DNA of 24,505 bases. It comes from Gemmatimonadota bacterium. Lineage in GTDB: Bacteria; Gemmatimonadota; Gemmatimonadetes; JACCXV01; JAHWKZ01. Both the position numbers and the translations under genes were made by a program. The notes below the pieces were generated by a model, which saw only the letters and a list, made by a program, of their open reading frames with translations, had not been told where the DNA came from and did no database searches. This document shows positions 1 through 6,424 of the stretch, in pieces (position 1 is the stretch's first letter; each line of letters opens with the position of its first letter). Where the stretch lies: contig JAHWKZ010000008.1 in the NCBI GenBank assembly GCA_019347645.1, positions 1 through 24,505 on the forward strand, written 5' to 3'.

Positions 1-215
1 CGCCGGCTGAGCGTGGCGCACAACGAGGCGCCCGATGCGCCCGAGGGTCGGGAGGGTCTGGCCGACCTGAGCGCTCGCGAGATGGCGGCCGGGCTGCGGG
101 CGGGCCGCTTCTCGTCGCGTGAGCTGGTCGCCGCCCACCTCTCGCGGGCGGAGCGTCAGAACCCGACGCTCAACGCATGGCTGACGATCGACCGCGAGGC
201 GGCGCTGGCCCAGGC
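1..215 (+). CDS. gatA: Amidase / GatA N-terminal fragment (chimeric 3' end)
   Basis: The frame is open from the window edge; GTG at 13 is a possible start. Residues 17-68 counted from that GTG resemble the N-terminus of amidase-signature proteins, especially the GatA subunit of Asp/Glu-tRNA amidotransferase: a helix with LSAREMAAGLRAG, then SSRELVAAHLSRAE, then NPTLNAWLT and an Ala-rich helix. A stop at 8-10 in another frame could be the end of a preceding gene such as gatC, but too little is visible to say. The reading frame then continues directly into the end of a copper ATPase at AALAQAD (202-219). No catalytic Lys or Ser of the amidase fold is present, so this piece cannot work as an amidase. 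The assignment is by motif likeness only. Confidence 0.55.
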
Positions 216-543
216 CGACGTCGGAATCGCGATCGGCACCGGCACCGACGTGGCGATCGAGGCCAGCGACGTGACGCTGATCCGGGCCGACCTGCGCGGA
301 GTCGTCCGCGCGATCGCGCTGTCGCGGCGCACGATGCGGACGATCCGTCAGAACCTCTTCTGGGCGTTCGCCTACAACGTGGTCGGCATCCCGGTGGCCG
401 CGGGCGCGCTCTATCCCGTCTTCGAGGTCCTCCTGGCGCCGTGGATCGCCGGCGCGGCCATGGCGTTCAGCTCCGTCAGCGTGGTGAGCAACTCGCTGCG
501 GCTGCGCCGCAGCCGACTGCCGCTGCCGGAGGGGGTGGCGTGA
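202..543 (+). CDS. copA: C-terminal part of copper-translocating P-type ATPase (CopA-like)
   Basis: The segment begins in the P-domain hinge (ADVGIAIGTGTDVAIEASD), which positions Mg and closes the phosphorylation site in P1B ATPases. It continues through the two last membrane helices. The first carries NLFWAFAYNVVGIP and the second AAMAFSSVSVVSNSLRLR. The YN pair and the MxxSS motif are the copper-binding signature of the P1B-1 (Cu+) subclass. The N-terminal two thirds (metal-binding domains, CPC helix, DKTGT loop) are missing because the frame joins a GatA-like N-terminus upstream. It ends GCG-TGA and overlaps the next small gene by GTGA, so at least this 3' end is native to the operon that follows. 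It points to copper export at the inner membrane. Confidence 0.85.
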   Translation, partial: ALAQADVGIAIGTGTDVAIEASDVTLIRADLRGVVRAIALSRRTMRTIRQNLFWAFAYNVVGIPVAAGALYPVFEVLLAPWIAGAAMAFSSVSVVSNSLRLRRSRLPLPEGVA

Positions 544-629
544 CCGCCGTCGACATCGCCGTGGTGGCCGCCGGCGTCGCGGCCATCGCCTTCGAGCTGT
601 GGTTCTTCCTGGGCGGGAGGAGGACGTGA
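540..629 (+). CDS. 29-residue single-span membrane peptide
   Basis: A GTG at 540 overlaps the copA stop (GTGA), and the TGA at 627-629 overlaps the GTG start of the next gene (626), so the peptide is embedded in a translationally coupled run. The product has one hydrophobic helix (roughly residues 3-24: alternating Ala/Val/Ile, then ELWFFLG) followed by GGRRT. This resembles the N-terminal membrane anchor of cupredoxin-domain proteins often encoded next to copper ATPases, but here the reading frame stops right after the helix and no copper-binding domain follows. It may be a true micropeptide partner of the ATPase (compare the small anchors of other P-type pumps) or a cut-down cupredoxin. Function is inferred from position only. 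Confidence 0.55.
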   Translation: MTAVDIAVVAAGVAAIAFELWFFLGGRRT

Positions 630-1768
630 GGCGGACCCCGGCGGTCCTCGCCGCCCTTCTGCCGGCCGTTCTCGTCGCCTGCGCCCACGCCCCGCAGCGG
701 AACGAGGCGTACAAGCTGCCTGCGGCCTACAACTTCGCCTTCTACGACACCTACCCCGAGGCGGCGCGTTCCTTCTACGCCGCCCACTTCGCCCACTTCG
801 GCGTGTACGAGACGCTCCTCGACCATGGCGAGAACGCCACCGCGGAGATGACGGGATTCCACCGACGGATCCTCGATCTCGTCGAGGGCCCGCCGGTCTT
901 CGAGCCTCCCGCCGAGATCATCGCCCCGGAGTGGTCGAAGATCGCCTTCGAGACCGGCCGATCCATGGACTGGACCCACATGCTCCACAGCCAGCTCTAC
1001 GACATCCTGACCGACGACGCGGTCGTGGACAAGAAGGCGGCCGGCGAGCGGGCGATCGCCCACTACCTCTCCAACGGCCACTCGGCCTTCTCCACCCGCG
1101 GCTACGGCCACCGGTGGATGGAGGGAGGCGGAGCGTGGGCCGGCGTGTTCCGGAGGAAGTACCCGGAGATCAACGGGGTCCTGTGGGCCTACCACTGGCA
1201 CCACGCGGCGGTCTACGAGGCGCTGATGGAGCCCGACCCCGCTCGCCGCGCGGCGGGGCTCCACCGGGTGATCGCCGTCTTCGAGGACTCGGTGCTCGCG
1301 AGCCCGCCCGAGGTCATGCCGTTGACCGGCGAGATCGCGCCGCGGTTCGCGGCGCTGTTCCCCGCCGCCGCCCACATCTTCGACAACCTCCACATGATGC
1401 ACGACGTGGTGAACGACGTGATGGCCGACGAGCGGCTTACCCGCGACGAGAAGGCGGCCGAGATCGAGCGGATGCGGAGGAACATGGGCTACCTCGCCCA
1501 GGAGGTCGTGGTCGCACCCGGCATGCCGATGGGGGAGGAGCACGCGATGAGCGAGGGCTCGATGCGGGTCCCCACCCGCTCGCGGGGCAGAGGATGGCTC
1601 CCGCAGGGGCACCCGGACGCAAGGGCGGCCTCGATGGAGGAGCTCGCGCGGCCGATGGGCGGGCCCGAGCGACCGATCGACGTCCGGCCGCCGCACGCGC
1701 ACCCGGAGGTGCCGGTGGAGCGGGAGGAAGAGGGAGACGTGCACGAAGGCCACCAGGGCCCCCGGTGA
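626..1768 (+). CDS. His/Met-rich lipoprotein of unknown function
   Basis: The product is 380 aa. GTG 626 is chosen because it overlaps the previous stop and puts a clean lipoprotein signal at the N-terminus: basic MRR, hydrophobic core, and lipobox LVAC with Cys19. The mature protein is predicted outside the cytoplasm on a membrane. It is mostly helical and rich in His, Met and aromatic residues: clusters such as AAHFAHFGVYE, DWTHMLHSQLYD, YHWHHAAVYEALM and DNLHMMHDVVNDVM look able to bind a metal or haem. The C-terminal ~80 residues are low-complexity, with HPD, HAHPE and HEGHQ motifs. I do not recognise the family. Its position after copA and before an outer-membrane barrel suggests a role in periplasmic copper handling; this is inference. 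Confidence 0.75.
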   Translation: MRRTPAVLAALLPAVLVACAHAPQRNEAYKLPAAYNFAFYDTYPEAARSFYAAHFAHFGVYETLLDHGENATAEMTGFHRRILDLVEGPPVFEPPAEIIAPEWSKIAFETGRSMDWTHMLHSQLYDILTDDAVVDKKAAGERAIAHYLSNGHSAFSTRGYGHRWMEGGGAWAGVFRRKYPEINGVLWAYHWHHAAVYEALMEPDPARRAAGLHRVIAVFEDSVLASPPEVMPLTGEIAPRFAALFPAAAHIFDNLHMMHDVVNDVMADERLTRDEKAAEIERMRRNMGYLAQEVVVAPGMPMGEEHAMSEGSMRVPTRSRGRGWLPQGHPDARAASMEELARPMGGPERPIDVRPPHAHPEVPVEREEEGDVHEGHQGPR

Positions 1769-2610
1769 AAGCGGGAGGCGTCCGGCGAGCGGGAGTCCCC
1801 GCCTTCGCCCTCTTCGTCGCCCTCGCGGCCCCGGGCCGGTCGGCGGCCCAGGAGGACTTCCGCTCCACCGACCTCGATCGGCCACTCCGCGTCGAGGACG
1901 CCTATCCGATCAAGTTCGGGGAATGGGAGGTCGAGGTCGGCCTCCGGGCGGGGGCCGGTGAGGAAGATCGGGCCAAGGGCGTGGTCGAGCTGAAGACGGG
2001 TCCTTGGTGGAATACCCAGATCGGCGTCGAGCTCCACGGCGGCTGGGAGCGGCTCGGCGAGGACGAGGACGACGACGAGGACGCCGGTGGCCTCGAGAGC
2101 GCCGGCGCGCACCTCCTCGTCAACTTCAACCGCGAGACGTGGTCGTGGCCGGCGTTTTCGGCGCGTATGGATGTCGAGAGCCCGGGCGCCGGCGATCTCG
2201 GCCGCGACGAATGGGCGGTGTCGCTGAAGGCCGTCGGCACCCGCTCCTTCGACCGCCTCCGTCTCCACGCCAACGCCGGCTACACGGCGGCCGCCACGGT
2301 CGACGGCGGCGACTTCTGGCGCGCCGGTCTCGCCTTCGACTATCCGATCGGCCTCTTCAGCCGCTCGATTCTCGGCGATGTCTACGCCGAGTTCCCCACC
2401 CGCGAAGAGGAAGACGCCCGCGTCTGGAGCACGCTCGGCACCCGCTGGCAGCTCACGAATCGGACGGTCCTCGACCTGGGGTTGGGCGGCCGGATCGATC
2501 AGTGGGTGGACGGCCAGGGCGACGTCGAGCTCGTGATCGGGATCAGCCGGGTCTTCGGAATCCCGGCGCTCGCCGACGTGCCGGCCTACCCGAACCCGCG
2601 GTTGGACTGA
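1765..2610 (+). CDS. Secreted outer-membrane beta-barrel-type protein
   Basis: The product is 281 aa. GTG 1765 overlaps the previous TGA (GTGA). The N-terminus is a Sec signal peptide (basic start, FALFVALAA core, cleavage near SAAQ). After it come alternating polar/hydrophobic strands with Gly and aromatic girdles (GEWEVEVGLRAG, WNTQIGVELHG, LRLHANAGY, VLDLGLGGRI), ending with strand ELVIGISRVFGI. This is the pattern of a 10-12 strand barrel of the transporter-like or MetA phenol-pathway type. One loop holds a run of Asp/Glu (about residues 92-106, EDEDDDED) that could bind cations. No family signature beyond the barrel pattern is certain. As the last gene of the copA-lipoprotein run it could be the outer-membrane part of a metal-related system. 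Confidence 0.7.
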   Translation: MKAGGVRRAGVPAFALFVALAAPGRSAAQEDFRSTDLDRPLRVEDAYPIKFGEWEVEVGLRAGAGEEDRAKGVVELKTGPWWNTQIGVELHGGWERLGEDEDDDEDAGGLESAGAHLLVNFNRETWSWPAFSARMDVESPGAGDLGRDEWAVSLKAVGTRSFDRLRLHANAGYTAAATVDGGDFWRAGLAFDYPIGLFSRSILGDVYAEFPTREEEDARVWSTLGTRWQLTNRTVLDLGLGGRIDQWVDGQGDVELVIGISRVFGIPALADVPAYPNPRLD

Positions 2611-2727
2611 ACCGTCGAGAGGGCGAGAGAACCCCGCGCAGGGCTCGCTCGAAAAAGGTGATACAAAAGCCGAATCGCCGGTGGACGAAGGGAATTTCCC
2701 GCACTCGCGACGAGGGCGACGAGCGAG

Positions 2728-2739
2728 TATCTTGATTAC
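2728..2739 (+). promoter_or_regulatory. Candidate leaderless promoter of the PCYCGC gene
   Basis: A TATCTT box (2728-2733) ends six bases before the ATG at 2740, and no Shine-Dalgarno sequence is present. Transcription would begin at or next to the ATG. The -35 region (about 2705-2710, TCGCGA) is weak. The same layout recurs at several other genes in the window. Confidence 0.45.
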
Positions 2740-3252
2740 ATGAGAAGCCTTGCCGCCATCCTCCTCCTCGCGCTGTTCGCCTGCGGCGGCCCGTCCGCGG
2801 GCTCCGACCAGGCCGCCCCGAGTCGGGCGGACCTCGAGCCCACGGCGGATACCGAATGGGTCACGATCGAAGGCGTGGAGTTTCCCTCGGCGATGGCCGA
2901 GGCGCCGTCCGAGATCGTCGAGGCCTATGTCTTCGCGGCGAAGCACCCCGAGGTTCTCCGGTACATGCCGTGCTACTGCGGCTGCGAGAACCCGGCCTTC
3001 GCCCACCGGAACAACTACGACTGCTTCGTCGACGCGATCGACACGACAGGAGAGACCCCGCGGGTGGATCCCGACCCGATGGGGTTCGGCTGAGGGATCT
3101 GCATCGAGATCGCCCGGGAGGCGAAACAACAGTACGAGAAGGGCACACCACTCCCCGAGATGCGGGAGATCGTGGAGGCCAAGTACAGCCGGGGGCTCCC
3201 CGGAACCCCGACGCCGAAGCCGCCGCGGGAAGGCACGACCGCCGGCGACTGA
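2740..3252 (+). CDS. PCYCGC-motif lipoprotein with in-frame TGA (candidate selenoprotein)
   Basis: Read through the TGA at 3091-3093, the product is 170 aa; without readthrough it is 117 aa. MRSL plus a hydrophobic core and lipobox LFAC (Cys15) make it a lipoprotein. PCYCGC is at residues 77-82, followed by HRNNYDCFVDAID, as in the PCYCGC family (PF13798). In that family a second motif, CGIC, follows the DCF segment by about 25 residues. Here it reads TGA-Gly-Ile-Cys, with the TGA exactly where the first Cys belongs. Downstream, IEIAREAKQQYEKG and LPEMREIVEAKYSRG continue the family pattern in the same frame to the stop at 3250. A UGA-to-Sec118 UxxC redox pair is the simplest reading; a Cys-to-stop mutation or base error (TGC/TGT to TGA) is the alternative. 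The ATG appears leaderless. The neighbourhood suggests copper or thiol chemistry at the cell surface. Confidence 0.8.
3091..3124 (+). promoter_or_regulatory. Bacterial SECIS-like element after the in-frame TGA
   Basis: Downstream of the TGA, TCGCC (3110-3114) and GGCGA (3120-3124) form a perfect 5-bp stem with loop CGGGA (3115-3119). The loop lies 22-26 bases after the TGA and has G in its second position, which fits the described bacterial SECIS pattern (small apical loop about 16-37 nt from UGA, G in the first two loop bases). A competing hairpin, GATCT (3096-3100) with AGATC (3107-3111), lies closer to the TGA. The fold was judged by eye only. Confidence 0.5.
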
Positions 3253-3272
3253 GGTCCCTTCGCCCGGAGACG

Positions 3273-3315
3273 CGACGAAGCCCCGATCGGCCATCGGCCG
3301 GTCGGGGCTCCGTCG
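3273..3315. terminator. Strong bidirectional hairpin terminator
   Basis: Two 20-base arms (3273-3292 and 3296-3315) pair with one mismatch and one G-T wobble around a 3-base loop. The hairpin sits between the convergent PCYCGC gene and the minus-strand lipoprotein. There is no long T tract, so it probably ends or protects both transcripts by the stable stem alone. Confidence 0.75.
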
Positions 3316-3337
3316 TTCGGGTGGACCGCTCGACCCG

Positions 3338-3952
3338 TCAGTCGCCGCGGACGACCTCGATGTCCAGGTTGTCGATGAAGTAGTCCCGGGTGAACTCGGA
3401 AGTCCCCCAGACCCCGATCGCGAACCACAGCCTCCCCTCGGCGCTCGGCATCGTGGTGAACGAGAACTCCTTCCTCGACCAGGAGAACTGGTCGGGACCT
3501 GTCTCGCTCTCCGTCGACCCCTGGAACGTCAGGTGGTCGACGGTCTCGGGATCCCTGGGGCTCGCCCCGGCGATGATCCGCCAGGCGTTGACCTCTCCGT
3601 CCGAACTGCCGAAGTCGAACGCGATCCGGACGTCGTAGGTCACCCCGGGCACGAGATTCTGGAACGGAGCGGGGGCCGCCTCGATCCAGATCTTCCCGGC
3701 GTCGTTCAGGTTCTCGAGGTGGAGCTTCACCGACCAGTCGCTCTCGTTCGCCCGCTCGTCCGAACGCTCGATCGACCACTCCACGGGCGGGTCGTCGAGG
3801 TCCGTCCCGTCCGGCAACCAGGGAGCCAGGGTGAACTCGAACGTGTAGTTGGCGGTGCGGCGGACGAACGGCTCGTTGCTTCCGAAGTCGCACGCGGGCA
3901 GCGCGAGCGACGCGGCGACCAGGGCGCCGAGCAGGAGGTGCTTCGCCGGCAC
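3338..3952 (-). CDS. Lipoprotein with a carbohydrate-binding-module-like beta-sandwich
   Basis: The product is 204 aa. The GTG at 3952 gives a lipoprotein signal (MPAKHLLLG, hydrophobic core, lipobox LPAC). A CTG at 3961-3959 overlapping the upstream TGA is an alternative start. The mature part reads as a jelly-roll domain: EFTLAPWLPDGTD, then SVKLHLENLNDAGKIWIEA, TYDVRIAFDFGSS, a Ser/Thr-rich loop with TFQGSTES, RLWFAIGVWGTSEFTRDYF and the final strand IDNLDIEVV. The ending YFIDNLDIEVV is typical of CBM4/9-like or PEP-CTERM-type sandwich domains, where the last strand packs next to a calcium site. It probably binds glycans or calcium at the cell surface. It follows the small membrane-protein gene with about 5 bases between stop and start, so the two are likely co-transcribed. 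Confidence 0.7.
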   Translation of the reverse strand: MPAKHLLLGALVAASLALPACDFGSNEPFVRRTANYTFEFTLAPWLPDGTDLDDPPVEWSIERSDERANESDWSVKLHLENLNDAGKIWIEAAPAPFQNLVPGVTYDVRIAFDFGSSDGEVNAWRIIAGASPRDPETVDHLTFQGSTESETGPDQFSWSRKEFSFTTMPSAEGRLWFAIGVWGTSEFTRDYFIDNLDIEVVRGD

Positions 3953-3957
3953 GGGCC

Positions 3958-4155
3958 TCAGCGGGGAAACGGGAGCGGGATCAGGAGGAACACCAGCGCG
4001 CCCCCCATCAGCAGGAGGCCGACGATCGCCGCCCAGAGGTGGTGGAGCCAGAACGCCGGGATCGAGACCGCCATCCCGAGGAGCAGGAGGGTGAGCGCGA
4101 TCCAGGGCCGAAGCGGGATCAACGGGGCGAGCGACGGGCGAATCCTCTCGGGCAT
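3958..4155 (-). CDS. 65-residue two-helix membrane protein
   Basis: ATG 4155 is chosen because a well-formed promoter ends 8 bases upstream; a longer upstream frame would lie outside the transcript. The product has a short basic N-terminus, helix 1 (WIALTLLLLGMAVSIPAF), a short turn with WLHHLWAA, and helix 2 (IVGLLLMGGALVFLLIPL). It is small, very hydrophobic and has no recognisable domain. It sits directly before the carbohydrate-binding-like lipoprotein gene and is divergent from the gene at 4247. Unknown function. Confidence 0.6.
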   Translation of the reverse strand: MPERIRPSLAPLIPLRPWIALTLLLLGMAVSIPAFWLHHLWAAIVGLLLMGGALVFLLIPLPFPR

Positions 4156-4163
4156 GGGTCGAA

Positions 4164-4192
4164 AGGCTACCGTGCGGGCGAGGGACTGGCAA
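4164..4192 (-). promoter_or_regulatory. Sigma-70-like leaderless promoter for 4155-3958
   Basis: On the minus strand TTGCCA (4192-4187) and TAGCCT (4169-4164) are separated by 17 bases, and the ATG lies 8 bases beyond the -10 box. This is the best-formed of the start-proximal promoters in the window. Confidence 0.6.
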
Positions 4193-4209
4193 GATCGCTC
4201 GGTGCGCGG

Positions 4210-4239
4210 TTGGCGGGCCGCCGACGGCGACGATAGTCT
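4210..4239 (+). promoter_or_regulatory. Sigma-70-like leaderless promoter for 4247-4837
   Basis: TTGGCG (4210-4215) and TAGTCT (4234-4239) are spaced by 18 bases, and the GTG start follows 7 bases later. No Shine-Dalgarno sequence lies between. The promoter is divergent from the one at 4164-4192. Confidence 0.5.
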
Positions 4240-4246
4240 GACATTC

Positions 4247-4837
4247 GTGGCCGGCATCCTCGCGATCGTGGTCCTCCTCGTCTCCGCGCTGCTGCTCGGG
4301 ACGATGATCCTCGCCCTGGTCCTCCTGCGGAAGGGGGAAGGCCCCAGCTACAGCCCGAGCCGCGCCTACGAAGCCAACCGTCGCGACGCGCTGGGGGCGC
4401 TGACTGGGGAGACGGTCGACGCGGTGCCGGGCGGGCAGTGGTACGATGCCGGCTTCGGGCAGGCGGGGTCCGGCGCCGAATGGACCCTCGACCACCGGGA
4501 GGCGGTCCACGAGGCGCTGCGTGCGGTCGTACCCGACCGGGCGGATCTCGTGTTCGAAGCGGGCGGGCGCGTCCGGGTCGGGGAGGACGTGTGGGTCGTG
4601 CCCGCGGTCTCGACCGCCGCGCTCCGGGCGGAGGATCTCGCCACGGGGGAGGAGGAGGCTCGGCTGGTCGTCGGCCTCGTGCTCTTCAACCCCGAGCCCC
4701 CGGGCGGCGAGGCCACGCACGTGACGCTCCCCGTCCAGGCCCTCTTCCCCGCGCTCGAGCGGGCCGGACGGGCCGACCTGATCCGTCGCTTCGAGGCCCT
4801 GCGCGAGAGGGGCGACCCGACATCCCGCAACGCCTAA
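4247..4837 (+). CDS. Membrane-anchored protein of unknown function
   Basis: The product is 196 aa. GTG 4247 follows the promoter by 7 bases and starts directly with a membrane helix (residues ~2-26: ILAIVVLLVSALLLGTMILA, then LVLLRKGEG as positive-inside border). The soluble part has a helix EANRRDALGALTG, a segment HREAVHEALRAVVPDRADLV, beta strands around VRVGEDVWVVPAV and RLVVGLVLFNPE, and a final helix LFPALERAGRADLIRRFEALRERG. I recognise no family. It reads like a small sensor or periplasmic domain on one anchor. It is followed after 15 bases (with a clear AGGAGAA ribosome site) by the Vgb-like gene, so the two probably share a transcript. Confidence 0.65.
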   Translation: MAGILAIVVLLVSALLLGTMILALVLLRKGEGPSYSPSRAYEANRRDALGALTGETVDAVPGGQWYDAGFGQAGSGAEWTLDHREAVHEALRAVVPDRADLVFEAGGRVRVGEDVWVVPAVSTAALRAEDLATGEEEARLVVGLVLFNPEPPGGEATHVTLPVQALFPALERAGRADLIRRFEALRERGDPTSRNA

Positions 4838-4852
4838 CCCAGGAGAAGGCGA

Positions 4853-5842
4853 ATGAACCGCATCCAATCCATCGTATGGCTCGTCCCCCTCGCCCTGCTG
4901 CTCCCGGCCGCGTCCGCCGCCCAGGAGGCGGTGGAGATCGACGAGTGGCCGGTGCCCTGGGAGGATACCCGGCCCCGTGACCCGTACGTCGAGTCCCCCG
5001 ACCGGGTGTGGTTCGTCGGCCAGCGAGGAGACTACCTGGGGCTGCTCGATCCGTCGTCCGGGGAGTTCGAGAAGTGGGACCTCGATCCCGGCGCGGGACC
5101 GCACAACCTGATCGTGGATGAGAGTGGGGACGTCTGGTACGCCGGCAACCGGGCGGCGCACATCGGCCGGCTCGAACCCGCCACCGGGGAGATCGTGAAG
5201 ATCGCCATGCCGGAGGGGGCGCGGGACCCCCATACGCTGGCCCTCGGCCCGGGGGGCGACATCTGGTTCACCGTCCAGGGGGGCAACCGGGTGGGACACC
5301 TCGACGTGGAGACGGGCGAGGTGCGGATCGTCGAGATCCCGACCCCCGGAGCCCGGCCGTACGGGATCGTGGTGGATCCGGACGGACGGCCGTGGTTCAC
5401 CGAGTTCGGCACGAACAGGATCGGAACCGTCGATCCGGCGACCATGGAGCTCTCCGACTACCCGCTCCCGCGTCCCGAGGCGCGCCCCCGCCGGCTGGCG
5501 CGCACCTCCGACGGGATGATCTGGTACGTCGACTACGCCACCGGCCGGCTGGGGCGTCTCGATCCGGAGAGCGGGGAGGTCCGCGAGTGGCCGGTCCCGG
5601 GCGGCGGCGACGCCCGCCCCTACGGGATGGCGGTCGACGCGCAGGACCGGCTGTGGTTCGTCGAGACGGGGCCGAGTCCCAACCGGTTCGTCGGGTTCGA
5701 CCCGGCCACCGGCGCCTTCACCGCCCCCGTGCCGATCCCGAGCGGCGCGGGGACCGTGCGCCACATGGTCTTCCACGAGCCGAGCGGCACGGTGTGGTTC
5801 GGCACCGACGCGAACACGATCGGGCGGGCGACCCTGCCGTGA
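4853..5842 (+). CDS. Secreted Vgb-like / SMP-30-like seven-bladed beta-propeller
   Basis: The product is 329 aa. The ATG follows an AGGAGAA ribosome site. There is a Sec signal peptide (SIVWLVPLALLLPAASA, cleavage near residue 23). The mature part consists of repeating units of the form DxxGxxWF/Y, then NRIGRLDPxTGE, then P-x-P: for example GDVWYAGNRAAHIGRLEP, GDIWFTVQGGNRVGHLD, GRPWFTEFGTNRIGTVDP and GMIWYVDYATGRLGRLDP. This is the pattern of virginiamycin B lyase (streptogramin lyase) and related propellers. Most members of this large secreted group are not antibiotic lyases; some act as lactonases or sugar/peptide-binding domains. The His and Glu of true Vgb catalysis cannot be placed with confidence. 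It is coupled to the next gene by GTGA. Confidence 0.85.
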   Translation: MNRIQSIVWLVPLALLLPAASAAQEAVEIDEWPVPWEDTRPRDPYVESPDRVWFVGQRGDYLGLLDPSSGEFEKWDLDPGAGPHNLIVDESGDVWYAGNRAAHIGRLEPATGEIVKIAMPEGARDPHTLALGPGGDIWFTVQGGNRVGHLDVETGEVRIVEIPTPGARPYGIVVDPDGRPWFTEFGTNRIGTVDPATMELSDYPLPRPEARPRRLARTSDGMIWYVDYATGRLGRLDPESGEVREWPVPGGGDARPYGMAVDAQDRLWFVETGPSPNRFVGFDPATGAFTAPVPIPSGAGTVRHMVFHEPSGTVWFGTDANTIGRATLP

Positions 5843-6417
5843 GGCGGGGAGCGCGGAGCGCGCTCGCGGCGCCGGCCGCGCTCCTGCTCCCGGTCGTCGC
5901 CGACGCGTACCTGGACGGGCCGCCCCCGGGGCGGACCGGAGGGTTCGGCGAGCCGACCTGCCGGGAATGCCATTTCGACGGGCCGGTCGAGGACCCGTCC
6001 CTTGGCCTGGAGGTGCGCGGGGCGCCCGCGCGATGGGAGCCGGGCGCCGAGTACCGGCTGGAGGTCGTCCTCGCTCGGCCGGGCCTCGCGGCGGCGGGGT
6101 TCCAGCTCGCGGCGCGCTTCGCCGCGGGTGACCGGGCCGGGAGGCAGGCCGGGACTCTGGCGGCGCTCGACGACCGGGTCGCCGTCATCGACTCCGGCGG
6201 CATCCGGTACGCCCAGCACACCGCCGCCGGAACCCGGCCCACCGAACCGGACACCGCCCGCTGGCCCTTCGTATGGACGGCGCCGCCATCCTCCGGCGCG
6301 GCCGTGGCGTTTCACGCCGCCGCGAACGCGGCCGACGGCGACGCCTCCGAGCTCGGCGACGTGATCGGCACGATCGAGCGGGTGAGCGCGAGGCCCTGTC
6401 CCGGCGAGGCGGACTAG
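5839..6417 (+). CDS. Secreted CxxCH protein of the choice-of-anchor V / Reeler-like type
   Basis: The product is 192 aa. GTG 5839 overlaps the propeller stop. There is a signal peptide (ALAAPAALLLPVVADA). The motif GRTGGFGEPTCRECHFDG (residues 31-48) contains CxxCH (41-45), the c-type haem attachment site, in the position seen in choice-of-anchor V proteins. Beta strands follow (WEPGAEYRLEVVLARPG, FQLAARFAAGD, FVWTAPPSSGAAVAFHAAANAADGD), matching the Reeler/anchor-V sandwich in which FHAAANAANGD is typical. There is no C-terminal sorting helix, so it is probably periplasmic or secreted. It may bind a single haem c. It ends 7 bases from the convergent peptidase stop, with no obvious terminator between. 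Confidence 0.75.
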   Translation: MRRGARSALAAPAALLLPVVADAYLDGPPPGRTGGFGEPTCRECHFDGPVEDPSLGLEVRGAPARWEPGAEYRLEVVLARPGLAAAGFQLAARFAAGDRAGRQAGTLAALDDRVAVIDSGGIRYAQHTAAGTRPTEPDTARWPFVWTAPPSSGAAVAFHAAANAADGDASELGDVIGTIERVSARPCPGEAD

Positions 6418-6424
6418 GGCGGCG

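Noticed and set aside
476..1885. Long minus-strand frame (469 codons) opposite the lipoprotein gene
   Set aside because: Arg/Gly/His-rich shadow of the GC-rich coding strand; no signal, domain or start region, whereas the plus strand has a lipoprotein signal and coupled starts.
3094..3111. Hairpin GATCT/AGATC immediately after the TGA as the SECIS element
   Set aside because: Its loop lies only 8-13 bases from the TGA, closer than usual for bacterial SECIS; the TCGCC/GGCGA hairpin fits the spacing better.
4090..5776. Minus-strand frame extending the 3338-3952 lipoprotein far upstream
   Set aside because: The extension is antisense to the Vgb-like propeller and has no domain; the lipoprotein signal at 3952 marks the real start.
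4853..5842. Streptogramin resistance gene (true Vgb)
   Set aside because: The propeller pattern fits but it has a signal peptide, and this large secreted group rarely has antibiotic lyase activity; no resistance context is present.
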